Origin: Phorcus lineatus | Lineage: Eukaryota > Mollusca > Gastropoda > Trochida > Trochidae | Assembly (NCBI GenBank): GCA_921293015.1 | Contig: OV121095.1 | Location: 38,041,484 to 38,105,483 of the forward strand | Length of the DNA: 64,000 nucleotides | Direction: 5' to 3' | Part shown: one piece after another, positions 42,608-54,961 of the stretch | How the letters are laid out: the number at the start of each line of letters is the position of its first letter | How positions within the stretch are numbered: position 1 is the stretch's first letter | The notes under the pieces: model-generated | What the model was told of the DNA's origin: nothing | Databases searched by the model: none | What the model saw: only the letters and a program-made list of their open reading frames with translations | Position numbers and translations under genes: made by a program

Positions 42608-45266
42608 GACGCTTAGCCAACGAAATCGAAATGCTCGAAATATAGTTTGTTACATTGTTTAATAATCATCATTTGGTATGGTGATTTTCTTTTGACGGGG
42701 TTCACACAGACTAATGAAATTATATGTTTTCAAAAACTATTTTTCATGGATAAAAAAACAGCTTTTTTTAGTTTTATACAATATTTAAATACAACAATGA
42801 ATGGTCAAATAATTGGAATACGTAAGCAAATGTGATAATATTTATTGGTATTTTTTTAAACTAAGAAATTCGTTCAATTGTTGAATGTAGTATGGTAGTA
42901 ATAGTAAATTTCTATTCATTATCCATCATCAAACAGTGTAAGAGGATGCAAGTATGTTCGGGACGCACCAGTGATATTGATAAACATATATTCCATTCAT
43001 TGTTATCTATCTATAGATCCATTCATTGTGAAATTACGTCATTTGTTATTGTTAAACTATATAAGCATATTAAGTACACTGTTGACCACGTAGGTGCAAA
43101 AACTGGTCAGCATTGAAGCCATATGAAAGGTATCTGCATCCACATAATGTTCAAATCCTATGAAAGGTCGTTTTTCATGAAATGTGATCTGAAATCCAAA
43201 TTGAGAATCTCAAAACGTTTTTGAATGAAGAATGTAGCGGTGATCAAGGTGACAATCAATATGTACATTAGAATTGAGTGTTCGAAAACTGTTCTCTTGT
43301 ACGGGTAGATAATCAAATATTTTTTATTCGCTTATGTTACACAATGTTTCGACAAAGATGTTACTGTCGAAATGAAATTGCTTTACTTGTGTTATTTTCG
43401 CTTATATTTTTCATATGAATTGATATGACGTATTTTTGTTTTAGTATTTCTGCATCTGGAAGATAAAAAATGAAAACCTTTAACTGATTACATGAATTTT
43501 TATGACTCATAACTCACTCAAATATCTTTTCATATGTTTTTCATTTCTAGAATTTGTACATGATTTACAAATACTCTAACGAAATTATCCATACCACATC
43601 GCACTAAACCCATCTTTGTGGTCATTGACGTCATTTGTTATATCATGATCAAGGGGCTTATTTTTCTTCTGTTGCCCATACCTTTTAAGATATCAAGACA
43701 GTAAATCAGTTTGAATTCCATGGGTAGATGAAAACTTCCATTGAATTTATTCACTTATATTAGTCAAAGTATGTAACAATGGTTTATATCATTCCTGCAA
43801 CAGGATTATCGTGATTTAGAATATCTGTTTAGGAATATTTTCTCTTTTTAACGAACAAAAGATTAATTATTATTTTCACAATTTTGGAAGTCTCAGATTA
43901 AACGTTGTTCAATCCTTGTTGTGAAAGAATCAAATCCAACAGAAGTAGAAACTTCAAAGACAACATTGTGTTAGATGAAGAGGAGGAAAACTAGAAACTA
44001 GGATTTGTTATTAAACACAGTAATTAATAAAGCCGTAACCGTTGAAAAAGGCCAACGTTTTTGTTACAATTAGTTGGTTCTCAATTGATGTTAATTGTGC
44101 CTTCACATATTCCTAATCAAAGTATTATCATTATACTATCCTTTAGTTAGATTGTTTCTATGGACTATATTTTTTGAGATTTTAGCTGTTTGTATGTTGG
44201 ACATGTGCAAAACATACCATCTCATTGAAATCAAAGGGAACTTGTTATTCCTATAACGATGCGTTTGTGATCTAAGTACTGTAGCAAAGATGTTGAAATA
44301 GATGACATGTGCACTCAAGTCAAACAATGACTAGGCGAGAAAGCTATGAACACAGTTTGATATTTTAGCTATCCTCATTCTCTCCCAACAGAGGTAACTC
44401 TGTCATGAATTATCATACAACCTTTATCCTAATTTAACCGATTCACCGTTTAGACATATAAAAATCTGATTGGATACAATCAAATTAGTTGTGCAATCAG
44501 CGACGTCGTATCAAAAGTTATCATTCAAAGGGCCTAAGATATTTCCGTAAGCCTTCGGAAAGCTAAACGTTATTCAAGTATTCACTTTGCACAATGAGTC
44601 TTATCTCAAATCATAGTCGCCCTGTTTAGCAACAGCATATTTGATTTGGCCTGTGTGACGACTTATATGTTATCAATGCATGCGGCGTTTTCAATAGCTG
44701 ACATATTAGTAGGTAGTTTATGTTGAAATATTTTGACGCTAAGGGAACATGCTGAAGGTTCGAGAAGAGCTTGTATCAGAACAGAGATTGCGTAGGATTT
44801 AATGAGATGAGAATCAGCGGGCCTCTGAGTCTTTGAATTTATGGACAGGGAGTGGAAACAGAGTGAGTTCAATGGCATTAAACGAAAGTAAAACATAATT
44901 CGGTTAGCATATTCATTCTCTTGATTGTGTAAACTCCTTTAAAGAGAACACGCTTAAGGCATTCCAGACAAAACGATGTTTATGTAGGTTACTCTCATCT
45001 TGTTTCGCAAAAAAGATTCGTCCAGAACAGACTTGCCAAAAAACATCGATGCCGAGTTGAAATCCACTAGAATTAGATGGGGCACTTCAAAAGGGACATT
45101 TAGAAAACATACATTCTTTTTGTTGTATTATGTCGTCCTTCAAGCAATCACAAAGTGAAAGTCAAGAAGTAAAAGACTTTTTTAAATATAATTTCATAGT
45201 TGCCTTGAATACACAAATGAGATATGTTGCAAATCTCGAAATCAGTGTGTTATGATAACACTATAT
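42608..45266. other. Spacer between the multi-span gene and the ankyrin array
   Basis: No exon was recognised. From about 43640 the sequence is a diverged homologue of the 3' flanks of ankyrin copies 2 and 3 (52215-53549 and 60160-61493). Confidence 0.5.
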
Positions 45267-46678
45267 TTATACATCTTTCAGGAAATTAACAATAACATCA
45301 AAGCCCTCTGCTTCAGCTAATTGTATTGGTGTTTGATCTTTATCATTTTTAATCTGTGTAAATGGTTGAGCGATTTTTAGTTTAATGAGTAGCTTTATTA
45401 ATTCACTGTTTTCAGAGATGCAAGCTAGATGTAAGATCGTGTTCCCTTTGTCATCTGTCTTCTTTATAGAACATCCTTTTCTAAGCATCAACTTGAATGC
45501 TTCAACATTTCCATAACGCACTGCATACATCAATGGAGTGTACCCGTGGGCACCTTTCATATCAACCTGAAGTTCGTTCTTAGAAAGAATGAGTTTGATC
45601 ATCTTCACATGACCATGAGAACATGCAGCGTGTAAAACACTATTGCCTCGGTCATCAAGAGTTGTCATGTTACATCCTCTTCTCAGAAGAAGCTTGTATA
45701 TGTCAATCGATCCATGATGTGTTGCGCTCATTAAGACTGTCCTTCCCTTGGAATCTCGTGCCAATGGGGATATGTAGGCTTTATCCAGTATATGCTTCAC
45801 CATTAAATAATGTCCACCATCCGACGCCAGATGCAAAATAGTATCTCCTCTTCCATCAACAGCTTTTGTGTTACATCCCTCATTTATTAGAAGTTTAAAA
45901 AGATCCAGATGGCCCTTCCAAGCTGCGAGAAGGAGAGGTGTCTGTTGTTCAGTCAGTGTTTTGCTCTCTTTGCTAACATAACCTTTTGAAAGGAAATATC
46001 GCATCATGTCTATTCGTTTTTTATTTACCTTTCCAACGTACATGACACAATGAAGAATTGTTTTTCCAAATTTGTCAACTGCACCCACATCAGCACCTTG
46101 CGCAATCAGATACTTACATCCCTCGATGAACCCTAATTCTAGTGACAACAACAAGGGGGTTTGTCCTTCAGAATTACGACTCTCTAGACTTAAGACACCT
46201 TTTGCAATAATATACCTCAATGCTTTCATGCTTTTACTTTTACAGGCCATATGCAAAAGATTATTTTCAAAATCATCTACCACCGTTACGTTGCAGCCTG
46301 CTTTGATCAGGATATCGGCAACATGTACATGTCCATCACGCATTGCTAGAAGGACACACGTCCTCCCGACTAGACCTCTGCTGTCAATATCAGCAAAGCG
46401 AATCACTCGGTTTACTATGTTTAATGATCCTCCGATGCAAGCAAGGTGTAAGATGTTATTCTTGTCTCTATCAGTCCCAGACCAATCGCATGTGCGACAT
46501 GCGAGAAAGTTAAAGACATCAGTCTTCCCATAATAAGCTGCAACCATCCCAGGTGTCCGTTTGTTATTGCTCTTTTCCGAAATTTTCTCAGGTTGCTTGG
46601 CTATCATGTGTTTAACAGTAACTAGGTTCCCATGTTTACAAGCCAGGAATATATTTTCAACTTTAACAAGTGGTTCTT
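45267..46678 (-). CDS. Ankyrin exon, copy 1 (14 repeats)
   Basis: The acceptor (TTTTTGCAG) at 46679-46680 starts a 1412-base phase 1 exon that ends at a stop at 45267. The 24 residues readable before it come from the intron. It encodes 14 ankyrin repeats arranged as alternating pairs (TPLLLA-type then TILHLA-type). It is fully open. Repeats 13-14 and the terminus (IAQPFTQIKND...FLKDV) differ clearly from copies 2 and 3, while the rest is about 95% identical. Ankyrin repeats bind proteins; the partner is unknown. Its matching first exon (51103-50783) is frameshifted, so this copy may be a pseudogene or use another start. The AATAAA found after copies 2 and 3 is not present here. Confidence 0.85.
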
Positions 46679-49600
46679 CTGCAAAAAGAAAAGTCAACAC
46701 AAAAGCTTTATTATGTGCATATATATTTAATATGCAAGTGTTATCAAAACACTCCTTCATTTATTTTTATTGAATTCAATTTGATCTTAGTTTGCAGAAG
46801 CTATGATCTTTTAACAAATGTTATCGAGAGCCATATAAATAGCCATTTCCTGGAAAAATCAAACTCTTAATTATTGTAGGCTGTAGAGTCAGTGGACTGA
46901 AACTGGCACAACATCCATAAATGCAGGTCTGTTGCAACTTGTGTACTTGAACTTGTTCTACTAAAAATCTTGGTATGTTGATGCATAAGCTGACTTCAAA
47001 GAAATGGATATATGAAAATTTCCCTCTAAAACACCCTGTAATATATCCTTTTGTTGAATGCCAGTTTTATGTCAACCAGCCAATGGATAGTTAAATGTTT
47101 GCTAGAATAGGAACTCTTAAAAGGCAAATCGTTTTGGATTTTTTGTGTGAAAATATGATGAGCCATACTTCAAATCTTATCTGTCTTTATTTCTATTCTT
47201 CTATGAGCTCAACATTTCTTCTATGCAGATTAAAAAGTGTTCAATTTACTCAAACCATGTATTCTTAATGAAAGACTAAATCTATAGCCCTTTCATGCTT
47301 ATAGTGAACATAGTGAATCTTAGTCTACTCTGAGGTCGTTTCTCACAATTTTAGTTTATTGGTAAATTATGAAGTCGCTGCTTATTTAACATTATAATAA
47401 CAAACCATAATGCTGTGCATTAGATACTATATCTAAGTTAAGTTATGAATTGTTGAATTGAAATGTTTAAGGATTTTTAGATAAATGATCCTTTGTGTAA
47501 AATGAAGAGCTGTTGGCTCTAAAGCTCATCAGGGAGTGTATTGGTTTTTAAAAAAATATATCTGAGGTTTGAGACAGCATGTCAAAAATTAAGGCAGTGT
47601 CCATCTGGTCTATTTTGTGCTTCATACAGCAAATAATTTACATATATACTACATATAATCAGCATTGTTTACATTATGTCTACACAGAATTTCAGCATGT
47701 CAGACCCTTGTGTTCCTTTTAATTGGCCTCGAATCCCTTTCATAGAATTTTAATTGTATACAGAGTTCCAGGATCGGTGTGCAAGCCCAATAAAACACAG
47801 GTGTTTAGATTTAGGCATTTTATTTGGATAATTAATTTTAAAGCGTATTTCCAGACCAATACACATACACTGAAAATTTCATCATACACAACTAGGGGTG
47901 CACTACCTTGATTGTCTAACAATAGTTACATCCCTTCAACGTCCATATTTTGTGAGTAAGACAATGAAATTAACTATCATTATTCTCCTACAAAAGTAAA
48001 ATATCATAATCAATTAAACTGAAATGTCATATCTTAAGCTTCCTGGCATTATTTAAATCTAAACGATTTGAGGCTGGACGTTCTACCATGCCCATATTTG
48101 AAGGGGTAAGACCAAATCTTCAAACTTCAGTCTACAAAGATGTTTTCCTGAAAATTTTAGCATTCTTTGCCAGTTTGTTTCAGAGAAGAAGTGGTCCCAA
48201 AAATTTTAGGGATAATAAATATTCGAAACAATACAATAGGCTGGGACTGAGGCCAAAATCTAAAAATATTGATCCCTAAAGTGCAAGGTAGCTCCCCACA
48301 AAATTCCAGCAGTTTAACAGCAGAGATTGACAATGTGAAAAAATTACAGACGGACACCTAACGACAATAATTGATCAGACTTGTTTTTCTTTTAAACATA
48401 GATATTTTATTAAAGTAAAATCCTTTAGAGGTAGATATTTATTCTCATATTAATAAATTGATTTGCGTCAATCTAATTCGCTGAACAATGCAATAGAAAT
48501 TTCTATTCAGACCTCCATAAACTAAATTTCGTGAAGTCACATATGTAGCAACGCTCCTCGAAGGAACTATCTGTAAACAAGTCACGTGTTTCGTATAATA
48601 AAATCTATTTGTGCAATGCTACATCATAAACGTACGTTAAATAAACAAATAACTTACATTGAATATAGAATAATTATTGTTGTCAAAGGATTCGAAATTT
48701 TTTTTAATGATACATTAGAGTGCTCTATAAAAAGCTACAACCCGTTGTGTTCCATAACTCAGAAATGTAATGCACTCGCAATGCACTCTCGGCCGTTGCA
48801 GGGGATCGGCCATGGTGATGCAGTTAAGTTCAACAGCAGATTCCAGCCTGATTCCTGAGCAAGTTTTAGAATAGAGCTGTGTGCTGTTTAATAACAGTTA
48901 GATAAATTTTCAAGTACTCATAATTGTACTCTAAGTGCAAAAAATGTTTTTAAAAAATGACATACATTAACTGTAGAGAAGAGAAAATAGAAACAATACA
49001 GATCGAAGTCATAAATGATGAGCTTTTGTAACGGAAACCTAAAATTTCGTACAAATGACTCATGGTAGCTATCTGAAACGTCTGTCAATGGATTCAGTGA
49101 CCTTCTAAACATACATTTAGATACCAAGACTATGGTTCTATGATAATTGGAACCAAAGATATGGAGACATCTATCTTTTGGTGTGACGCTTCAGAGAATA
49201 AGTGGCTGAGGGTTGCATGGGGAACCCTACTGGCCGGTGGACTAAACGCGTGATGGACGTCTGATACGTTCATGGCCACTTGCGTTGTGGATTTGTTGTA
49301 GACATGGCTGAGGATCATATGACGTTTTGATAGACACTTTGTCTTTCATACTGTTGAGCGTTGAATTCATTTGCGTATAGTTCAGCTTTATTTGTTGCAA
49401 ATTTGTATATTTCTCTAGCAATTAAACTTTTTAAAACACCAAAAATATATGATTTTATTCATAAGAATTGACTTCAAATTCTATCATGTTCATGGAAGTG
49501 TAAACTTAAAAACCGCTCTGCAAACTCGGAGTAAGTCCGTTAGCGCATTAGGATATAATACAATCCAGTTGAAACATTTTGATAAGGATAACATCTTATC

Positions 49601-50782
49601 AACCATGGATTAGGATAATATTTCAGTTTTCATTGAAACATTTTTATTTATGATAATATTATATTTTTAGCTTTTGATTGAAAAATTTGCCATAAGAGAA
49701 AAATGCATCTAGCTGAACCATGTTCCTTGGGATACCATGTCATAATACATGCAAATAATACATAATATTTCAGTTTTAGTTTAAGGTTGTCACTGAACGC
49801 TTTGTAAAAAATAAACACACTAGTAAAACAATGTGCACTTGAAGTATGTTGCTGCGGTTAATTTTTCATGAGCAGCCTTACTCAGCAAAATGTTTTCAAT
49901 ATTTCAAAAATATAATTCTTGTTTTGGATTTAACCATTTGACAAATAATAGCGCACAAGAGTACTAAAGTACAATCCAAATGAAACAATTTACTTAGGAT
50001 AATGTTTTTGGAACCATGTTACCTATTTGTTTAGCTTAAGTATTTGATTTTACAAATACAATCGAATGATACAAAAAAATACAATCACGTTGGCTCTCAC
50101 TTCACTTTGCTGAAACTATGGGCGAGATTTAGAGTGGAATTGCAACAATTTGAATATCAAAAACCCGAACAAAATTAGTAAATAAAATGTAGTTTGTTTT
50201 TTACACTTTGCCCTTAGGTTTCAAACCATATATGGAAATTTTATTGGACTGCTTTAATTAAAATTCAAGTGAAAAAATACCCATTTATATAATTAGTTTT
50301 ACCACAATTTCCCTAACATATGATCACCATTGAGATGCTTTAGCAATCTTCGTAACGAAGTGCACCAACGTTATTACCAATTTTAATAAGTGTAGTAATA
50401 TCATGTTATTTTATCATGTATTAGACGCAATGTGTTACATATATAAAATATATAAGTTTGTTTCATATTTAAGGCTCTATATCATAGCGTGTAACGTCAC
50501 TGTAATCGTTTTCTCGAAATTAAGAACATAAAGTTGGTGTATATATAATTTGACAAAAAACAATATTCACCAAGCAATGCCTGAATGGTTCGATGCGAAT
50601 TGAGTTCGAATCTCACTGTTCAACGGGAAAATTGTCTCTTAAAATAATAAAAGTGATTCTACAGCATTTACAACAAAATCCTTTCTAAAAAGTCTGGACT
50701 TCTCTAGTCTCGGGTTCGAATCTTAGTGGTGACGTGAGTTGACAGAACATAGATTTAAAGGTTATATCATTAGTAAACCTAC
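46679..50782. other. Intron of ankyrin copy 1
   Basis: 4104 bases, against 3789 in copy 2. Minus-strand frames conserved between copies (47740-47922, 48157-48357, 49130-49318) reflect recent duplication and none has matching splice phases. No separate membrane-helix exon was found. Confidence 0.5.
50019..50313. repeat. About 290-bp segment present in copy 1 and absent from copy 2
   Basis: Copy 1 reads ACCATGTTACC...CCCTAACATATGATC, whereas copy 2 (58276-58290) goes directly ACCATGTTAACTAACATATG. This is a deletion in copy 2 or an insertion in copy 1, with CTAACATATG at the joint. Confidence 0.85.
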
Positions 50783-50870
50783 CTTTGAATTCATTATCAG
50801 TCAACAAGCATTGCCTAAAAGTCTGGATCCAACTGGTCCGGGTTCGAAGCTCAGTGGTGCCAGGAGTGGC
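50555..50870. repeat. Three related segments with a tRNA B-box-like GTTCGAATCT
   Basis: Segments around 50570-50625, 50690-50735 and 50805-50865 share an AAGCAxTGCCT-type start and GGTTCGAA(T/G)CTCAGTGG. GGTTCGAATC fits the RNA polymerase III B box. The third lies inside the first ankyrin-gene exon. The same trio is in copy 2 (about 58530-58835). It may be tRNA-derived SINE debris. Confidence 0.4.
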
Positions 50871-51103
50871 GTGACACTGACAGGAGATGGACTTGAAACC
50901 GAGAGTAGAAGCAGGAAGTGAACGTCTCTTCTGGGTCACACAGTTCTTCAGTCTTCAGGGGGAGTTGGCGTACAACACCCCTTGTTCTTATTCAAGTGTT
51001 CCTGGGTTAATATTGTCACCTCAGTTATCAAACTTCCTGCAACCATAGACGCTACAATGAGGCATGTGCATAAAGTTAAGAATGGTATGTCTGCCCAACA
51101 CAT
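50783..51103 (-). pseudogene. Frameshifted first exon of ankyrin copy 1
   Basis: It is 321 bases against 322 in copy 2. A one-base loss in the CTTCAAG stretch (CTGAAG here) creates TGA at 50948-50950, after about 51 codons (MCWADIPFL... to PED). The rest of the exon, including the GTAGGT donor, is nearly identical to copy 2. The break removes the hydrophobic N-terminus from the ankyrin frame. A sequencing error at a single base cannot be excluded. Confidence 0.75.
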
Positions 51104-53468
51104 GTTGAGTTTCAGTGTAATAACTATTTTCTTTAACCGACAACAGCACTGATATTCTTCTCAGAGATTTTCGTGGAGTTTTAACAGTCTACTACACCGT
51201 ACATCTCCCTTTCGAGTCTTCCTCTTTGTGTTAAGTAAGTGTTGTTCAGTCAGTGATGATATTTATAATGCTATTTCGTGTTTTGTATATTAACAGATGA
51301 TTGTTTGCATGGCAGAACCTATTATGGAGATCGTATTCTACTTTTATTAATGTTTTATTAATGTTTTTGCTAAAAGATTGGCGTGGCTGTTCATCAGTAA
51401 TCAAAATATTTCATTTTGCTCATTTAACAAACTTTCAGAATATATTGTCTCGTCTCAAGTTTTCATAAAGCTCCTAACAGGTAAGATACATGATTCGTTA
51501 AAACTTTCATCCTAAATGGAAATTGGTATTGATTTTAAAACATGAAAAACGTCAATGTAATACATTTTTACAGGATTCTTAGGTAACTGATATGAACTGC
51601 AATTATTCAAGAATGTTTCGATGACATGGATATTGTTTGATTTATGCCTTAAATCTAATAAACTTCTCAAATATTAGTTCATCATATTTAGGCATTTCCA
51701 AGAACTGTGCCAAAAAACGTTGATCAAAAATTTATTAAAATCCCTTCCCAGAAACCTTTAAAAACATATGGCTGCTATACCTCTTCCAGTAAATTATTAT
51801 GTTAGATAAGGCGGTTCATGTTTCATGTCACTTTGTTTTTTTCGATATTATTCCAATCGACTTTTTGTTGAAATTCTTTTACACAATTTGATTTTCAAAG
51901 TTGTTAATTTCACTTTAGATATTGTTTCATGTGTACATCTTCTAGCTCTATGTAAAACAATTACTTTTTTCGATTTCCTGGAACAGGATTACTTGCAAAA
52001 TGATCGAGGATAAAAAGTGAACAACTATAATTATTCAAATGTATTGTATGATGTCACAGCGCGTTGTCAAGATGATGAATCATTTACTGCTCAATGAGTC
52101 CATGCTTTATTCAACATACCATTTGAAACCTATGATGAATAAATTGATATCAACTGTCTTAGTCTAACAAATCAAACTGTACTTCATAACGTTTAAACCC
52201 CTTTTAACATCACTATATAATGATCAAGGTGTTTTTCTTTTGTTGTCAATGAGTGTCAGATATCAAGATAGTAAATCAATTTAAGTGCCATGTTTAGATG
52301 AAACTTCCCATACTGATCATGAAGATTAGTCAGAGTGTCTTACAATGTTATTCGTAATTCCTCTAACCGCATTTACAAAACTTTTCGCTTGCATTTTGAC
52401 CTATTCAACCAAAACAAAACAGCATATATTTCGATTTTCTCTTTTTTTAAAAAAGAAAATGAGATGTTTTGTTTTTGCCAAATTTCTGCAGGTCCCAGAA
52501 GTAGCGGTGCTTGATGACTGAATGAAAGCAAAAATTAATAGAAGTAGACAGCCGTGTTATTGATGAAGTAAAAAGAAACTATTATTTGTTGTTTTCACCT
52601 CAGTAATTCATAATTCCGTTATCATTACTTGAACTTAAGGGTAAAAACAGTTATTGCTACCCATGGATATTTCTTAATTGATAGAAGCAAATCAGTACCA
52701 TGGTAATGTTTAAAGGTTATAATTGTATTGGCATAGTATTTGAAAGCATATTCATCTTCAGTATATCAGTATATGCTTTCAAAAATGCCGATGCAAGTAT
52801 TTCTTTTAGAAATTACGATGGTACTGAATTGTTTCTTAGGACCAAATGTTTTGTTAAATCTAAACATGATTTGCTGTCTATATGGGAAATGTGCAAGAAC
52901 ATCTCATCTCATTGAAATCAAAGAGGACCTCGCTGCGTTTGTGATCTGAATACTGTTCCATAGAGGTTGCATCAGATGATCTTTGCACTCAAGCCAATCA
53001 ATGATAAAGGCAAGAAAGCCATGACACGGTTTAATATTAAAGCAGGCATTGGTATTTTATAAAATTAATTGGAAAGTAGGCGCAAACAGTAAAGTCATTA
53101 CACGCACGTTAAGGAGCAGTAGCTGTATAAAAACACGGCTAGACACGAGTAGTTACTTCAATCTTGTTTCAATGAAATCAAACGAAAATAAAAAGTCATT
53201 CAGTCGTGGAAAATCATTATCTTGATGGTGTAAAAACCTTTACAGAAAAAAAGCTTAGAATGTTTATATATGTTACTCTCATTACGTATCTCATCAGGGG
53301 GCCATCTAAAACAAATTTGTCGGAAAAACATCAACGCAGAGTTTAAATACGAAAGAAAGACATGGGTCACAGCTAAGAGGATCTTGCTAAAAATCATGTG
53401 CATTGGACGAATGCTGCCGTGATCCTATGATCTTCAAGAAATGAAAAGGCGAAAGACCAAAGACTCTC

Positions 53469-53474
53469 TTTATT
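53469..53474 (-). terminator. AATAAA signal of ankyrin copy 2
   Basis: AATAAA on the minus strand, about 75 bases after the stop at 53550. Confidence 0.55.
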
Positions 53475-53549
53475 AGTGTTTCATAGTTGCGTCAAATACA
53501 CACATTGGATATGTTACAAATTTCATATTTAGTGTATTATGATAGTGTA

Positions 53550-54961
53550 TTACATACCTTTCAGAAGAATAACAATAAAATCAAAGCCCTTTGCCTCAGC
53601 TAACTGTTTTGGCGTTTGGTTATTAGCGTTTTTATCTTGTGTAAACGGTTGAGCGAGTTTTAGTTTAGTGAGTAGCTTTACAATTTCACTATTTCCAGAG
53701 ATGCAAGCTAGATGTAAGATCGTGTTTCCTTTATCGTCTCTCTTCTTTGTAGAACATCCTTTCCTAAGCATCAACTTGAATGCTTCAACATTTCCATAAC
53801 GCACTGCATACATCAATGGAGTGTACCCATGGGCACCTTTCATATCAACCTGAAGTTCGTTCCTAGAAAGAATGAATTCGATCATCTTCACATGACCATG
53901 AGAACATGCAGCATGTAAAACACTATTGCCTCGGTCATCAAGAGTTGTCATATTACATCCTCTTCTCTGAAGCAGCTTGAATATGTCAATCGATCCATGG
54001 TGTGTTGCGCTCATTAAGACTGTCCTTCCCTTGGAATCTCGTGCCAATGGGGATATGTAGGCTTTATCCAGTATATGCTTCACCATGGAATAATGTCCAC
54101 CATCCGACGCCAGATGCAAAATAGTGTCTCCTCTTCCATCAACAGCTTTTGTGTTACATCCCTCATTTATTAGAAGTTTAAAAAGATCCAGATGGCCCTT
54201 CCAAGCTGCGAGAAGGAGAGGTGTCTGTTGTTCAGTCAGTGTTTTGCTCTCTTTGCTAACATAACCTTTTGAAAGGAAATATCGCATCATGTCTATTCGT
54301 TTTTTATTTACCTTTCCAACGTGCATGACACAATGAAGAATTGTTTTTCCAAATTTGTCAAATGTGGCCACAGCAGCACCTTGCGCAATCAGATACTTAC
54401 ATCCCTCGATGAACCCTAATTCTACTGACAACAACAAGGGGGTTTGTCCTTCAGAATTACGACTCTCTAGACTTAAGACACCTTTTGCAATAATATACCT
54501 CAATGCTTTCATGCTTTTACTTTTACAGGCCATATGCAAGAGATTATTTTCAAAATCATCTACCACCGTTACGTTGCAGCCTGCTTTGATCAGCATATTG
54601 GCAACATGTACATGTGCTTCACGCATTGCTAGAAGCACACACGTCCTCCCGACTAGACCTCTGCTCTCAATATCAGCAAAGCGAATCACTCGGTTTACTA
54701 TGTCTAATGATCCTCCAAAGCATGCAAGGTGTAAGATGTTATTCTTGTCTCTATCAGTCCCAGACCAATCGCATGTGCGACATGCGAGAAAGTTAAAGAC
54801 ATCAGTCTTCCCATAATAAGCTGCAACCATCCCAGGTGTCCGCTTGTTATTGCTCTTTTCCGAAATTTTCTCAGGGTGCTTGGCTATCGTGTGTTTAACA
54901 GTAACTAGTTTCCCATGTTTACAAGCCAGGAATATATTTTCAACTTTAACAAGTGGTTCTT
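53550..54961 (-). CDS. Ankyrin exon, copy 2
   Basis: 1412 bases, open, phase 1 start. The order of repeats equals copy 1. Repeat 6 ends GAAVATFDK, unlike GAVDK in the other copies. The C-terminus reads KLAQPFTQDKNANNQ...LLKGM. Confidence 0.9.

Noticed and set aside
45623-46773. Plus-strand frames opposite the ankyrin exons (also at 54355-55056 and 62299-63000)
   Set aside because: They are antisense shadows of the ankyrin frame and simply co-vary with it.
47740-47922. Minus-strand frame in the ankyrin intron with a hydrophobic stretch, a possible missing membrane exon
   Set aside because: The only acceptor (TTTTCAG) gives a phase that does not match the flanking exons, and no suitable donor follows.
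48653-48732. Possible intronic exon before a GTAAGT donor at 48653 (also in copy 2)
   Set aside because: It would start in phase 0 and end in phase 2, which is incompatible with the phase 1 neighbours.
52700-52949. Two overlapping plus-strand frames identical at 60644-60893
   Set aside because: Identity is explained by recent duplication of the whole 8-kb unit; there is no splice context and no domain.
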